Shown here: in pieces, positions 25,045 to 34,398 of the stretch
Numbering within the stretch: the stretch's first letter is position 1
Layout of the letters: each line of letters begins with the position of its first letter
Assembly (NCBI GenBank): GCA_947498155.1
Contig: CANMJD010000001.1
Span: forward strand, 434,001 to 498,000
Reading direction: 5' to 3'
From: an uncultured Pseudoruegeria sp.
Lineage (GTDB): Bacteria > Pseudomonadota > Alphaproteobacteria > Rhodobacterales > Rhodobacteraceae
Length of the DNA stretch: 64,000 nt
The notes under the pieces: generated by a model
Seen by the model: the letters and a program-made list of their open reading frames with translations, nothing else
Database searches by the model: none
What the model was told of the DNA's origin: nothing
Program-made: the position numbers and the translations under genes

Positions 25045-26478
25045 ATGACCCTCCGGTTTGAATTCGACAATCAATACGCCGCCCTACCCGAGCAGTTTTA
25101 TGCGCCCCAGCGCCCGACACCGGTCAATGCGCCCACGCCGATCAGGGTTAATCACGATCTGGCCATAACACTGGGCCTTGATCCTGACGCGTTGGAAACA
25201 CCCGAAGGCACTGCGGTGCTGGCAGGCAATAAAATCCCTGAAAACGCCACGCCGATTGCGCAGGCCTATGCCGGCCACCAGTTCGGCGGCTGGTCCCCGC
25301 AATTGGGCGACGGGCGCGCGGTGCTATTGGGAGAGGTCAACGGCACAGATGGGCAGCATTACGATATCCAGCTCAAGGGTTCTGGCCCCACCCCCTTTAG
25401 CCGCAACGGCGACGGGCGCGCGTGGCTTGGTCCGGTGCTGCGCGAATATATCGTATCCGAAGCCATGTTTGCCTTGGGTATTCCCACCACCCGCGCCTTG
25501 GCTGCTGTCGGCACCGGCGAGATGATCTACCGCGATGGTGGCCCCAAACCCGGCGCGGTGCTGACGCGGGTTGCCCAGTCCCATATCCGAGTGGGCACCT
25601 TTCAATATTTCTCTGCCCGCAATGATGGCGCCTCTTTGCGCCAGCTGTCGGAATTCACCATCCGTCGGCACTACCCCGAGGCCAGCGGACCGCTGGATTT
25701 ACTGAAAGCCGTGGTCAGCGCGCAGGCCAAGCTGGTGGCACAATGGATGGGGGTCGGCTTTATCCACGGGGTGATGAACACCGACAATACCCATGTTGGC
25801 GGGCTGACCATTGATTATGGTCCCTGCGCTTTTCTGGACAATTATCACCCGGCGACAGTTTACTCCTCGATTGATCGGGGCGGGCGTTATGCCTATCAGA
25901 ATCAAGCCGATATCATGGTCTGGAACCTTGCGCAGTTTGCTACCGCGCTGATCCCGATCATGGGCGAGGACAAAGACGGCGCAATCGAAGAAGCCACCGA
26001 CGTCCTGCACGGCTTTGCCGATCAGTTCAAAGCCGAATGGCTGACAGTGTTCCGCCGAAAAATCGGGTTGCGCGACGCCATGGATGGCGATGAAGCCTTG
26101 ATCGCGCGACTGCTTACGCTGATGGCCCAGCAACAGGCTGATTTCACCAATAGCTTCCGCGCCCTTGGCACTGACACGGCACGAGATCAGTTTATTGACC
26201 CGGCCGCCTTTGATGCATGGGAGGCAGACTGGCGCATTCGCGTTGGTTCGGATCTTTCTGCTGCACGCGCCGTTATCGTGGCGCAAAATCCGGCGTTCAT
26301 CCCGCGCAACCACCGCATTGAACAGGCGATAGATTCCGCTGTCGCGGGGGATTTCCTCCCGTTTGAGCGGCTCGTTCAGGTGCTTGCACAGCCCTACGCA
26401 GATCAGCCCGACGCCGCCGATCTGAAACGACCGCCCGCACCGAACGAGGTGGTGCAGGCAACTTTTTGCGGCACCTGA
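25045..26478 (+). CDS. selO: Protein adenylyltransferase SelO (YdiU/UPF0061)
   Basis: 477 residues. [43 protein letters not shown] and [28 protein letters not shown] are diagnostic for SelO pseudokinases, which transfer AMP from ATP to Ser, Thr or Tyr of target proteins and act in redox homeostasis. The C-terminus ends TFCGT, the bacterial cysteine counterpart of the selenocysteine tail of eukaryotic SelO. CAGGAG precedes the ATG. Confidence 0.93.
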   Translation: MTLRFEFDNQYAALPEQFYAPQRPTPVNAPTPIRVNHDLAITLGLDPDALETPEGTAVLAGNKIPENATPIAQAYAGHQFGGWSPQLGDGRAVLLGEVNGTDGQHYDIQLKGSGPTPFSRNGDGRAWLGPVLREYIVSEAMFALGIPTTRALAAVGTGEMIYRDGGPKPGAVLTRVAQSHIRVGTFQYFSARNDGASLRQLSEFTIRRHYPEASGPLDLLKAVVSAQAKLVAQWMGVGFIHGVMNTDNTHVGGLTIDYGPCAFLDNYHPATVYSSIDRGGRYAYQNQADIMVWNLAQFATALIPIMGEDKDGAIEEATDVLHGFADQFKAEWLTVFRRKIGLRDAMDGDEALIARLLTLMAQQQADFTNSFRALGTDTARDQFIDPAAFDAWEADWRIRVGSDLSAARAVIVAQNPAFIPRNHRIEQAIDSAVAGDFLPFERLVQVLAQPYADQPDAADLKRPPAPNEVVQATFCGT

Positions 26479-26524
26479 CCAATGAAGGCTGGTTCAATTT
26501 CTCAAGCTGCGCAATAACGCTTTC

Positions 26525-27229
26525 ATGTCCACCTATCGTCTTGCCAGTTACAATATTCGCAAATGCCTCGGCACCGACCGCCAACGCGCGCCGGGCCGCA
26601 TTATTGAGGTTATCAACAGCCTCAAGGCCGATGTTGTGGCCCTGCAAGAGGTCGATCTGCGCCTTGGTCCACGCCCAGCGGCGCTGACGCGGGATACAAT
26701 CATCAGTTATAGCGATTTCACCCCGATCACGATTGCCACAAGCGACGTCAGCCTTGGCTGGCATGGCAACAGCCTTCTGGTGCGCAATGGTTTGACGGTT
26801 CTCAATACCCATCGGCTTGAAATCCCCGGACTAGAGCCACGCGGCGCGATTGCGGCAGATATTGAAACGCCAGATGGACTGTTGCGGGTGGTGGGCACCC
26901 ATCTGGGGCTGTTGCGCCGCTATCGCCTGTTGCAGCTTCAGGTCATTGCTGACGCGCTGGAAACCCTGCCTCCGGCCCCGACCGCGATCATGGGCGATTT
27001 CAATGAGTGGTCCAATAGTGGCGGCATGACCCCGCTGCACAAAGATTATCACGTCCATGCGCCGGGCCGCAGTTTTCACGCCGCACGCCCTGTGGCCAAG
27101 CTCGACCGCATCGCGCTGAACAGCACCGCGCATTTGATCACCGCCGGAGTCATGCAATCCGGCCAAGCCCCCTTGGCCTCGGACCATTTACCGGTCTGGG
27201 CAGATGTCCGGCTGTCGCCCCCAAGCTGA
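26525..27229 (+). CDS. Endonuclease/exonuclease/phosphatase (EEP) family hydrolase
   Basis: 234 residues, no signal peptide. EEP-fold motifs: LASYNIRKCLGTDR (N-terminal Asn), VVALQEVDLRLG (metal-binding Glu), GTHLGL, IMGDFNEWSN (Asp/Asn) and the C-terminal SDHLPVWADVRL (Asp-His pair). This active site is complete. Family members cut phosphodiester bonds in DNA, phospholipids or small molecules, and the target is not evident here. In other Rhodobacterales and rhizobia similar genes are found beside phospholipase or cardiolipin synthase genes, but none is seen nearby. There is no clear ribosome-binding site, and the gene starts 46 bases after selO. Confidence 0.82.
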   Translation: MSTYRLASYNIRKCLGTDRQRAPGRIIEVINSLKADVVALQEVDLRLGPRPAALTRDTIISYSDFTPITIATSDVSLGWHGNSLLVRNGLTVLNTHRLEIPGLEPRGAIAADIETPDGLLRVVGTHLGLLRRYRLLQLQVIADALETLPPAPTAIMGDFNEWSNSGGMTPLHKDYHVHAPGRSFHAARPVAKLDRIALNSTAHLITAGVMQSGQAPLASDHLPVWADVRLSPPS

Positions 27230-27339
27230 CAGAATTTTCCGTCACTTTGCCGACCGCCACGCCCGCCTGCCCAAATCCCCCTAGCCCTTGGCCAGCGCTT
27301 GGCGTACACACGTAAAACACCAAGAGACACGAGCGCCCC

Positions 27340-27753
27340 ATGGCTGACACCACCATTCTTCAACGCTGCGAAGCCATTGGCCTGCGCCTGACCGATCAAC
27401 GCCGCACCATTGCCGGTGTCTTGGAAGAATCGCAGGACCATCCGGATGTCGAGGAACTCTATGCGCGTGCCTCTGGGGTCGATCCGCGCATCTCTCTGGC
27501 CACGGTGTATCGCACGGTCAAATTATTTGAGGAATCCGGTATCCTTGCCAAACATGAATTTGGCGATGGGCGCGCGCGCTATGAAACGGCAGACCGAGAC
27601 CACCACGACCATCTGATCGATGTGAACTCCGGTAAGGTGATCGAATTTGTCGACCCAGAGATCGAAGCCCTGCAAGAAAAGATCGCCGAGAAACTGGGCT
27701 ATCGGCTTAAGGGGCACCGGCTGGAGCTTTATGGCGTGCCGATCAAGAAATAG
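27340..27753 (+). CDS. fur: Fur-family metal regulator, Mur/Fur type
   Basis: 137 residues. The N-terminal winged helix includes LRLTDQRRTIAGVL and ISLATVYRTVKLFEESGI, and the metal-binding part includes the HHDHLIDVNSGKVIEF motif. This closely follows the alphaproteobacterial Fur/Mur pattern, not Irr (which has an HHH motif and a different recognition helix) and not Zur (no CxxC pairs are present). In Rhodobacteraceae and rhizobia this protein mainly senses manganese and represses Mn uptake such as sitABCD or mntH. It is convergent with lpxB with only 6 bases between the stops. Confidence 0.85.
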   Translation: MADTTILQRCEAIGLRLTDQRRTIAGVLEESQDHPDVEELYARASGVDPRISLATVYRTVKLFEESGILAKHEFGDGRARYETADRDHHDHLIDVNSGKVIEFVDPEIEALQEKIAEKLGYRLKGHRLELYGVPIKK

Positions 27754-27759
27754 CCGCGT

Positions 27760-28914
27760 CTAAAGCCGGTTCAGCACCGCCTGTGCTGCGCGCAGACCGG
27801 GGTCTTGTTGCCCTTGGCCCAGTCGCTCCATGGTCAGTTGCATGGCGTCTTGCTGGGCTGACGGATCAGCGATCACATCCAGAATACCGCCAGCAATCTT
27901 GTCCGGCTCACAGTCGGCCCCGAGAAATTCCGGCACGGTGCGGCTTTCGGCAACCAGATTAACTAGCGTCACCGTATCAACCTTTAACATGCGGGAAATG
28001 ATCTGACGCGACAGCCAGTTCATATCATAGGCGATGATCATCGGCGTATTGGCCGCCGCCAGTTCCAGCGACACCGTACCAGAGGCCGCCAGCGCCACAT
28101 CGGCGGCGCGAAAGGCCGCACGTTTGCGCTGCAATGCCTGTTCCAGCGACAGGGAATTGGGATCGAGCACGACAGGATCACCCGGCCAGTGCCGGCACTG
28201 CGCTTTGACCAGTTCCGCGACGGGGGCTGCCGCCGGAATGACCACACGAGCATTGGGGCGTTGGGCCAATACCGGCACCAATGCCTGCCCGAATGTATCG
28301 GTCAGCCGCGAAACCTCTCCGCGCCGCGAACCAGGCAGCGCAAGAATTAAGGGCGCCCTATCCAGAATGCCGATTTCTGCACGGAACGCGGCGGCATCTT
28401 CGGCACTGGCCTGAGGTTCCGCCACCACCGGATGACCAACAAAATCACACGCCATCCCCGCCGCTTCCATATAAGGTGGCTCAAAAGGGAAAAGCGCCAG
28501 CACATGATCAATGACCTTGGCCATCTTTGCCGCCCGCCCTTCGCGCCAGGCCCAGACCGTCGGCGCAACATAATGTACAGTACGAATGCTGGATTTTTCC
28601 TTGACCAGCTTGGCCACCCGCAGGGAAAAATCAGGGGAGTCGATGGTGATCAGCACATCGGGTTTCTGCGCCAGCACCACCGCAGCAGTTTCCGCAATGC
28701 GGCGTTTTAGATGCCGGTATTTGGGCAGCACTTCGACCAGCCCCATAACCGACAATTCCGCCATCGGAAACATCGACTGCAACCCCTGTTGCTGCATCAT
28801 TTCCCCGCCGATTCCGGCAAAAGAAACCGAGGGCGTCAATTGCTTGAGCCCTGCCATCAAGGCACCGCCCAGTTTATCGCCTGAAGGCTCTCCGGCCAGT
28901 ATGAAGACTTTCAT
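27760..28914 (-). CDS. lpxB: Lipid-A-disaccharide synthase
   Basis: 384 residues. It begins VFILAGEPSGDKLGGALM, the LpxB signature, with IDSPDFSLRVAK, VAPTVWAWREGRA and LPGSRRGEVSRL of the GT19 family. It condenses UDP-2,3-diacylglucosamine with lipid X to form the lipid A disaccharide at the cytoplasmic face of the inner membrane. Last gene of the bamA-skp-fabZ-lpxA-lpxI-lpxB operon; its ATG overlaps the lpxI stop as ATGA. Confidence 0.95.
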   Translation of the reverse strand: MKVFILAGEPSGDKLGGALMAGLKQLTPSVSFAGIGGEMMQQQGLQSMFPMAELSVMGLVEVLPKYRHLKRRIAETAAVVLAQKPDVLITIDSPDFSLRVAKLVKEKSSIRTVHYVAPTVWAWREGRAAKMAKVIDHVLALFPFEPPYMEAAGMACDFVGHPVVAEPQASAEDAAAFRAEIGILDRAPLILALPGSRRGEVSRLTDTFGQALVPVLAQRPNARVVIPAAAPVAELVKAQCRHWPGDPVVLDPNSLSLEQALQRKRAAFRAADVALAASGTVSLELAAANTPMIIAYDMNWLSRQIISRMLKVDTVTLVNLVAESRTVPEFLGADCEPDKIAGGILDVIADPSAQQDAMQLTMERLGQGQQDPGLRAAQAVLNRL

Positions 28915-29717
28915 GCAACCTCCTGCGCCAAAAGAAACATTCCGGCGGTGTTAACGGCTGTTTCAATCGCCGGACGGTCCAGCAGCAGAACCTTTTGCGC
29001 CGCGATAACAATCCCATCCAGCCCCGCCGCATTGGCCGCGCGCACAGTTTCAACGCCGATCGCAGGCATATCGACACGCAATTCCTGATCGCTTTTGGGC
29101 GCTTTGAACAAGACCCCACCGCCGCCCCGCCGCAGATGGGTGGGGGTTTCACCGACAAAACGCAAAAGCGCATCGGTCCCCTGCAGGGTTTCAATGCCAA
29201 GACACAAACCGCCAGAGACCACACAGCCCTGCCCGATATCCAGAGGCGCCAACGTGGTGAGAATATCCAAGGCCCGCGCCGCATCCGCCAGCGCCGGTTT
29301 CTTGGGCCGCGATCCTGCAATCAATCCGGCCCGCACCGTCAAAGCTGGCGCTGCCTGATGGGCCCCGATCACAGCAAAGCCCTCGGCTTCGAAAATCTCG
29401 ATCACGGTAGAGAGCAAGCCATCATCGCCCTGCTTCATCGCCGCCATCAAGCGCGGCGCAAGGCGCAGCATTTTGCTGTCAAACCGCATCGGATTGAGCG
29501 CTGGACGTGCCATCGATCCGGCAAAAACCACCTGCGTGACGCCTTCGTTGCGCAGGGTGTCAAACAGCGCACCCATCTTTTCGAAAGACGCCGCGTGACC
29601 GGAAACATCAGCCGTGACCCCCTTAAAGGTGACCACAAAAGCCGACGGGTTTGCGGCGTGCAAAAGCCGCGGCAGAACCCCGCTTCCTGATAAAATGGCA
29701 AGACGGTGCGCGCCCAT
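28911..29717 (-). CDS. lpxI: UDP-2,3-diacylglucosamine diphosphatase LpxI
   Basis: 268 residues. LAILSGSGVLPRLL at the N-terminus, VVFAGSMARPAL, and VIGAHQAAPALTV in the middle identify the LpxI (DUF1009) family, the alphaproteobacterial replacement for LpxH. It hydrolyses UDP-2,3-diacylglucosamine to lipid X and UMP, the step immediately before LpxB, with which it overlaps by four bases. The gap from the lpxA stop is only four bases. Confidence 0.93.
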   Translation of the reverse strand: MGAHRLAILSGSGVLPRLLHAANPSAFVVTFKGVTADVSGHAASFEKMGALFDTLRNEGVTQVVFAGSMARPALNPMRFDSKMLRLAPRLMAAMKQGDDGLLSTVIEIFEAEGFAVIGAHQAAPALTVRAGLIAGSRPKKPALADAARALDILTTLAPLDIGQGCVVSGGLCLGIETLQGTDALLRFVGETPTHLRRGGGGVLFKAPKSDQELRVDMPAIGVETVRAANAAGLDGIVIAAQKVLLLDRPAIETAVNTAGMFLLAQEVA

Positions 29718-29721
29718 CTGC

Positions 29722-30519
29722 TTATCCCGGAGTCAGGAAATGACGGTCGCTTTCCCCAAGAATGAAATCAACGATCTTTTGCACATATTCGCTGTTGTTT
29801 TCCTCGCCAAGCCGGCGGGCGCGTTCGGCAAAAGCGCCCTCTCCCTGTGCCAGCATCTGAAAAGCAGCACGCAGGGCGGTAATATCGCCCCGATCCACAC
29901 CGCGACGTTTCAAACCGACAAGATTCAACCCGTCAAGCTTGCCGCGCGGCCCCTGCACAAGACCAAATGGAATAACGTCATTGGTCACCATGGTAACCGC
30001 CCCGATAATCGCACCTTGCCCGACGCGCACCCATTGGTGAATGCCCGACAATCCGCCGATGATCACGTCATCCTCAATGACACAATGCCCCGCCAATGCC
30101 GATTGATTGGCCATCACAAGCCGATTACCGACCTGCGCATCATGGCCGACATGTGCGCCGGTCATGAAAAGACAATCATCGCCCACACGGGTGATCCCGC
30201 CACCGCCTTCGGTGCCGGTGCTCATGGTGGCCCCTTCACGAATACGGTTGCGCTTGCCGACGATCAGTTTGGTTTCTTCGCCTTTGAATTTCAAATCCTG
30301 CGGAATTTCACCAAGGCAGGCAAAAGGAAAGACAATGGTTTCATCGCCAATTTCCGTATCACCAGCAATCACCACATGGCTTTTAAGCTCCACCCCCTGC
30401 CTGAGCCGCACTTTGCCGCCGACGCAGCAGAACGGGCCAACCATACAGCCTGCGCCGATCACCGCACCGTCGTCGATCACCGCCGACGGGTGGATCTGTG
30501 CTGTTGGATCAATTCCCAC
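29722..30519 (-). CDS. lpxA: Acyl-ACP:UDP-N-acetylglucosamine O-acyltransferase
   Basis: 265 residues starting at a GTG (30519); CAGGAG lies about 9 bases before it, and the fabZ stop is only five bases upstream, leaving no ATG option. Left-handed beta-helix hexapeptide repeats are obvious (IHPSAVIDDGAVIGAGCMVG onward), with the LpxA motif MTGAHVGHDAQVGN containing the catalytic His, and the C-terminal helical domain GLKRRGVDRGDITALRAAF. It catalyses the first step of lipid A synthesis as a trimer. Confidence 0.95.
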   Translation of the reverse strand: MGIDPTAQIHPSAVIDDGAVIGAGCMVGPFCCVGGKVRLRQGVELKSHVVIAGDTEIGDETIVFPFACLGEIPQDLKFKGEETKLIVGKRNRIREGATMSTGTEGGGGITRVGDDCLFMTGAHVGHDAQVGNRLVMANQSALAGHCVIEDDVIIGGLSGIHQWVRVGQGAIIGAVTMVTNDVIPFGLVQGPRGKLDGLNLVGLKRRGVDRGDITALRAAFQMLAQGEGAFAERARRLGEENNSEYVQKIVDFILGESDRHFLTPG

Positions 30520-30524
30520 GCCGC

Positions 30525-30980
30525 TTACTCCTGAGGCAAATCCATCATTGCGGTGAATTCGGCCTCTGCGGCCAATTCGCCATCTACCCGCGCTTCGCCC
30601 CGGAATTTATAAATCTTACGCCGTTCTTTCAGGATCTCGACATGCAGTTCCAGCACATCCCCGGGCACAACCTTACGGCGGAATTTGCAGGCGTCGATCG
30701 ACATGAAATAGACCAGCATTTCCTTGTCGGCCAGATCAAGGTTCACCCCGACCATGACCGCTGCAGTCTGCGCCATGGATTCGATGATGGTCACACCGGG
30801 CATGATCGGCGCACCAGGAAAATGCCCCTGAAAATGCGGCTCATTGAAGGTCACATTTTTGATGCCAACGGCCGATTTTTCCTGAATGTCGCGCAGCTTA
30901 TCCACCAGAAGAAAGGGGTAGCGATGCGGAATGATCCGTTGAATAAGGCCCAGATCAGCAGAAGTTACCGGTTCGGTCAT
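30525..30980 (-). CDS. fabZ: 3-hydroxyacyl-ACP dehydratase FabZ
   Basis: 151 residues. Hot-dog fold with [13 protein letters not shown] (catalytic His) and [20 protein letters not shown] (catalytic Glu region), the FabZ signatures. It dehydrates 3-hydroxyacyl-ACP in fatty acid synthesis. Placed before lpxA, which competes for the same 3-hydroxyacyl-ACP pool, as in many proteobacteria. Confidence 0.95.
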   Translation of the reverse strand: MTEPVTSADLGLIQRIIPHRYPFLLVDKLRDIQEKSAVGIKNVTFNEPHFQGHFPGAPIMPGVTIIESMAQTAAVMVGVNLDLADKEMLVYFMSIDACKFRRKVVPGDVLELHVEILKERRKIYKFRGEARVDGELAAEAEFTAMMDLPQE

Positions 30981-31072
30981 GAAAAATCCTGTAAGTTAAG
31001 TCGCAGCCGTAACTGCACATGTTCAGTCTGAGTAGCAACTCAGCGTCAGTGGCACAAGCTTTCGCAAGAGCC

Positions 31073-31690
31073 CTAATCCGCGACCGGTGTCTCGGGATCG
31101 GGGGCTTCTGTGGCGGGGCGTCCATCGCCGACCTCGGCGTCGATCCGCTGGATGGCGTCGCGGGTAATATCAATACTTTCGGAGCTTAAGAAAACCGAAG
31201 AGGCCTCTAGGATCGCAAGTGCTTGCCGTTCGCGCACAATCGCCGAAAGCACCGGCAAGGCCTGCTGCATGAATTCTTGCTGGCCCACCTCTACCTGTCG
31301 CGCGATATCACGGGATTTTTGGTCTTGGGCAAGGCGGATGGCTTGAACTTTTTCATCAAAAGCATCGGCCAACGGGCTAAAGGCTTCGGGAGTCATCGAT
31401 TTGCGCTTTTCGGTCAAGGCAATCTCTTCGGCCTCCAGCGCCCGCTGGATGACACGGTTTTCATCGCTCAGGACTTGTCCGGCCTCATTTGCTTCGCGTT
31501 GAATGCGCTGCCCGAACAGGGAGTTCGAAAACATGGTGTCCTGATCAATGATCAGGATCGGAGAGCCCGGTCGGCTGGCCGTGTCCTCTTGGGTCAAGGC
31601 AGTAACGGGCGTCAAAACCAGTGCAAGCGACAGGCAAAGCCGCGCTGCCCCCGCCTGCCCGCATCGCCAAGCTTTGATCTCCATACCCAT
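31073..31690 (-). CDS. skp: Skp/OmpH-like periplasmic chaperone
   Basis: 205 residues. A signal-like segment lies at about 14-33 (AARLCLSLALVLTPVTAL), followed by ILIIDQDTMFSNSLFGQRIQ and a long charged helical region (about 60-160), the OmpH/Skp pattern. It should hold unfolded outer-membrane proteins in the periplasm for BamA. The ATG at 31690 follows the bamA stop by one base; a second in-frame ATG at 31684 is also possible. The N-terminus before the hydrophobic core is longer than usual. Confidence 0.85.
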   Translation of the reverse strand: MGMEIKAWRCGQAGAARLCLSLALVLTPVTALTQEDTASRPGSPILIIDQDTMFSNSLFGQRIQREANEAGQVLSDENRVIQRALEAEEIALTEKRKSMTPEAFSPLADAFDEKVQAIRLAQDQKSRDIARQVEVGQQEFMQQALPVLSAIVRERQALAILEASSVFLSSESIDITRDAIQRIDAEVGDGRPATEAPDPETPVAD

Positions 31691-31691
31691 C

Positions 31692-34043
31692 CTAGAAGGT
31701 TGTAGAAATGGTCAGATCAAAGCTTTGATCTCGGTCGTAATCTTCTTTGACCAGCGCTTTGGTAAAGTTAAACCGAAGCGGCCCGATTGCTGAATCCCAG
31801 TTCAGGGCAAAACCGATCACCGCACGCAGGTTCAGGCTGTCATCAATGGTACAATCCGCCACTGGACAGGCACCGATTTGCGGCCCGCCATTTACATCAT
31901 CCAAGCTCCAGACCGAACCGATATCCATGAACAAACCACCTGTCAGCCCGTATTCATTGGGAAGCCCCAAGGGGAAATCAGCCTCAAGGCGCGCCAAGGC
32001 ATAGGCGTTGCCGCCCATCGCATCCTCGTTTCCTGCATTCAGATCGCGTGGCCCGACGCCGTTGATTTCAAACCCACGCATATTATCGAGGAAGAAACGG
32101 TCCGTCGCCCGTGACCCAGTATCACGGGAATAGACATATCCGCCTTCCAGAATGGCTCGGAATGTGACTTCTTCGTTAAAGGCTTTGGTTTCGAAACCGG
32201 TCAGGGCCTCTGTTGTGATGTAACGCGCGTCGCCCCCGAAACCGGCAATGTCCTGATTAAAGCGAAAGACGAAACCGGTATTAGGGTTCAAACCCTTGCG
32301 ACGTGAATCATAGCTGTAAGAGTAGCCCACGGCAGAGCGGGTAATCTCGCCCAGCTCGCTCAGCAGAGCTTTGGAGGAACTCAGATCCAGATTGCTGATG
32401 TCATCGTTAGACAGGGTATAACGCAAGCTCAAACGACCGTTCTCGCTTACCGGGAAGCCGATGCTGGGCACGATCCCCACCGATGTGGTGTCGTAGAACG
32501 CATTGTCGTAGTTGGATTCTTCGTAAAAGAGTCGCACGCCCAAGCTCAGGTCGCGCCCAAACAGGGCCGGTTCCCGAAAAACCAGACTGGAAGACGTTGT
32601 ATCGGTGCCCGAACTGATTTGCGCCGACAGAAGTTGCCCACGACCCAAGAAATTGGATTCACTAAAGCCGATCGTCAGACCGACACCGGCGCTCACCCCG
32701 TAGCTGGCCCCGAAGGACAAAGAACCCGTGGGCTGTTCGACCACATCGACATCCACAATAACGCGGTCCGGTGCAGACCCCTCGCGGGTGTTCACTTCGG
32801 CATCTTCAAAGAAGCCAAGTGCCCGGATACGTTCGGCAGACTCTCGGATTTCGCGCGGGTTGAACGGATCGCCTTCGACGGTTCTGAACTGGTGGCGAAT
32901 GACACGGTCAAGCGTGGTTGTGTTGCCCTCAATGTCGATACGTTCGACAAAAATCCGTGGTCCTTCGACAACGGCAAGCTCGACATCCAGCGTCTGGTTG
33001 CGGTCATTTCGATTGATGCGCGGCTCAATACGAATGAAATTCAGGCCTTTGTTCAGCGCAAGGTTTTCCAACCGGCGGATCGTATTATCAACCCGCAACG
33101 GCGAATAGGTTTGGCCGGTCTTTAGCGTGTTTTCCTTAAAGAATTCGTCGGGATCAATCTGGGGCAGATCGGAAACGACTGTCACCTCCCCCACATCAAA
33201 ACTCTGACCTTCGCGGATGTTGAAGGTCAGGAAATAGCCGTCCCGTTCGCGGGCGACCTCTGATGTGACATTCAACACTTCAAAATCGACAAACCCGCGG
33301 GCCTGATAGAAATCGGTCAACACCTGTTTGTCAAATTCGATCCGGTCGGCAACAAAGGTGTCGCTGCGGATAAAGCGGCGGAAAATACCCGCCTGTTTTG
33401 TTTCCAGAACACGACGCAGGCGTCTATCGGAATAGGCGCGGTTCCCGACAAAGCTCAGCTGTTCGACCTCTGCCACCTCGCCTTCGGCGATTTCAAACAC
33501 CAAATCAACGCGGTTATCGCGGCGGCGAATGATTTTCGGGGTTACGGAGGCGGCGCTACGGCCTGACACATTATAGGCTTCGGTGATGGCCTGGGCGTCG
33601 GCTTCTGCGGTGGTCGGGTTGAACACCCGGCGCGATTGCGAGGTCACAACCGTCAGCAGGTCTTCGTCCTTCAGTCGCTTATTGCCCTCAAGGCTTACCT
33701 GATTGATTGTCGGAAATTCTTCGACGCCGATGAACAGCGTATTGCCCCGGGGCTCCAAAGTGACGGTTTCAAACAAACCGGAAGAAATAATCTGCTGGTA
33801 AGCATCGTTTAATTCAGCCGCACTGACCGGTTGGCCGGCATTGATTCCCGCGTAATCCTGAATTGTTGCGGTCTCGATCCGGTTGTTGCCTTCCACCTGA
33901 ATCGTGCTGAATTGAAAGGTCTGCGCCGAAGCTGCCGAAAGGCCCGCCCCGCAAACAACTGAAAATACAACAAAAACAATACGTAGCGAATATTGAATAT
34001 TCATCAAAGGGCGCAAGGGTCCCTTGGTCATAAAACTGCCCAT
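31692..34043 (-). CDS. bamA: Outer membrane assembly factor BamA
   Basis: 783 residues from the ATG at 34043; in-frame ATGs at 34031 and 34004 are alternatives, none with a strong ribosome-binding site. The signal peptide ends near AASAQTFQF. Five POTRA repeats follow (for example FSTIQVEGNNRIETATI, INQVSLEGNKRL, FVERIDIEGNT), then a 16-strand Omp85 barrel with DNMRGFEINGVGPRD (the conserved RGF motif) and a C-terminal Phe. It inserts beta-barrel proteins into the outer membrane. It begins a transcription unit downstream of a terminator. Confidence 0.95.
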   Translation of the reverse strand: MGSFMTKGPLRPLMNIQYSLRIVFVVFSVVCGAGLSAASAQTFQFSTIQVEGNNRIETATIQDYAGINAGQPVSAAELNDAYQQIISSGLFETVTLEPRGNTLFIGVEEFPTINQVSLEGNKRLKDEDLLTVVTSQSRRVFNPTTAEADAQAITEAYNVSGRSAASVTPKIIRRRDNRVDLVFEIAEGEVAEVEQLSFVGNRAYSDRRLRRVLETKQAGIFRRFIRSDTFVADRIEFDKQVLTDFYQARGFVDFEVLNVTSEVARERDGYFLTFNIREGQSFDVGEVTVVSDLPQIDPDEFFKENTLKTGQTYSPLRVDNTIRRLENLALNKGLNFIRIEPRINRNDRNQTLDVELAVVEGPRIFVERIDIEGNTTTLDRVIRHQFRTVEGDPFNPREIRESAERIRALGFFEDAEVNTREGSAPDRVIVDVDVVEQPTGSLSFGASYGVSAGVGLTIGFSESNFLGRGQLLSAQISSGTDTTSSSLVFREPALFGRDLSLGVRLFYEESNYDNAFYDTTSVGIVPSIGFPVSENGRLSLRYTLSNDDISNLDLSSSKALLSELGEITRSAVGYSYSYDSRRKGLNPNTGFVFRFNQDIAGFGGDARYITTEALTGFETKAFNEEVTFRAILEGGYVYSRDTGSRATDRFFLDNMRGFEINGVGPRDLNAGNEDAMGGNAYALARLEADFPLGLPNEYGLTGGLFMDIGSVWSLDDVNGGPQIGACPVADCTIDDSLNLRAVIGFALNWDSAIGPLRFNFTKALVKEDYDRDQSFDLTISTTF

Positions 34044-34106
34044 CAAAACTAATCCGTCGCCTTGTTGCTTATCACGCTCTGAGTACCTTCTCAGAGGCAG
34101 CTTGTC

Positions 34107-34148
34107 AAAAGACGAAAAAACCCCCGTGTCACATAAACACAGGGGGTC
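34107..34148 (-). terminator. Rho-independent terminator between the microprotein gene and bamA
   Basis: On the minus strand ACCCCCTGTGT pairs with ACACGGGGGT (one bulged base) around TTATGTG and is followed by a run of six T. It ends the pyrH-to-microprotein unit and separates it from the bamA unit. Confidence 0.85.
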
Positions 34149-34187
34149 AAATCGGGGAAACCCCCAGATATAGCGTCAGAGGGAAGA

Positions 34188-34325
34188 TTAAAGCGGGAAG
34201 GCCAAAGCACCAATATAGGCACCCGCATAAAGCGCGACCAAGATCATGGCGACATACAAAAGCCGTTCCCAATTTAAGTTGAAAACCAGCGCCAGCCCTT
34301 TGTAGCCGTTGTGTACTGCGTTCAT
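34188..34325 (-). CDS. 45-residue membrane microprotein between rseP and bamA
   Basis: An ATG at 34325 is preceded by a perfect GGAGG, 6 bases upstream, and opens a 45-codon frame ending in TAA. The protein begins MNAVHNGYKGLALVFNLNWE and continues with one hydrophobic helix (about 23-44) rich in Leu, Ala and Tyr. I do not recognise a family. The strong ribosome-binding site, the coding-like composition and the immediately following terminator support a real gene. It lies at the end of the pyrH-rseP unit, so an envelope role is possible but not shown. Confidence 0.72.
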   Translation of the reverse strand: MNAVHNGYKGLALVFNLNWERLLYVAMILVALYAGAYIGALAFPL

Positions 34326-34398
34326 TTTAGCCTCCACAGCTTAAATCCTGCAGAGGAAATTAGACGGCGAATGTGGCTGCAATTAGGCAGAATTGGGG

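Noticed and set aside
25045-26478. Selenocysteine in SelO
   Set aside because: The C-terminal tail TFCGT is encoded with an ordinary Cys codon followed by a normal stop; no in-frame UGA is recoded.
27340-27753. Irr or Zur identity for the Fur-family gene
   Set aside because: The HHDHLID motif and the recognition helix fit Fur/Mur; the HHH motif of Irr and the CxxC pairs of Zur are absent.
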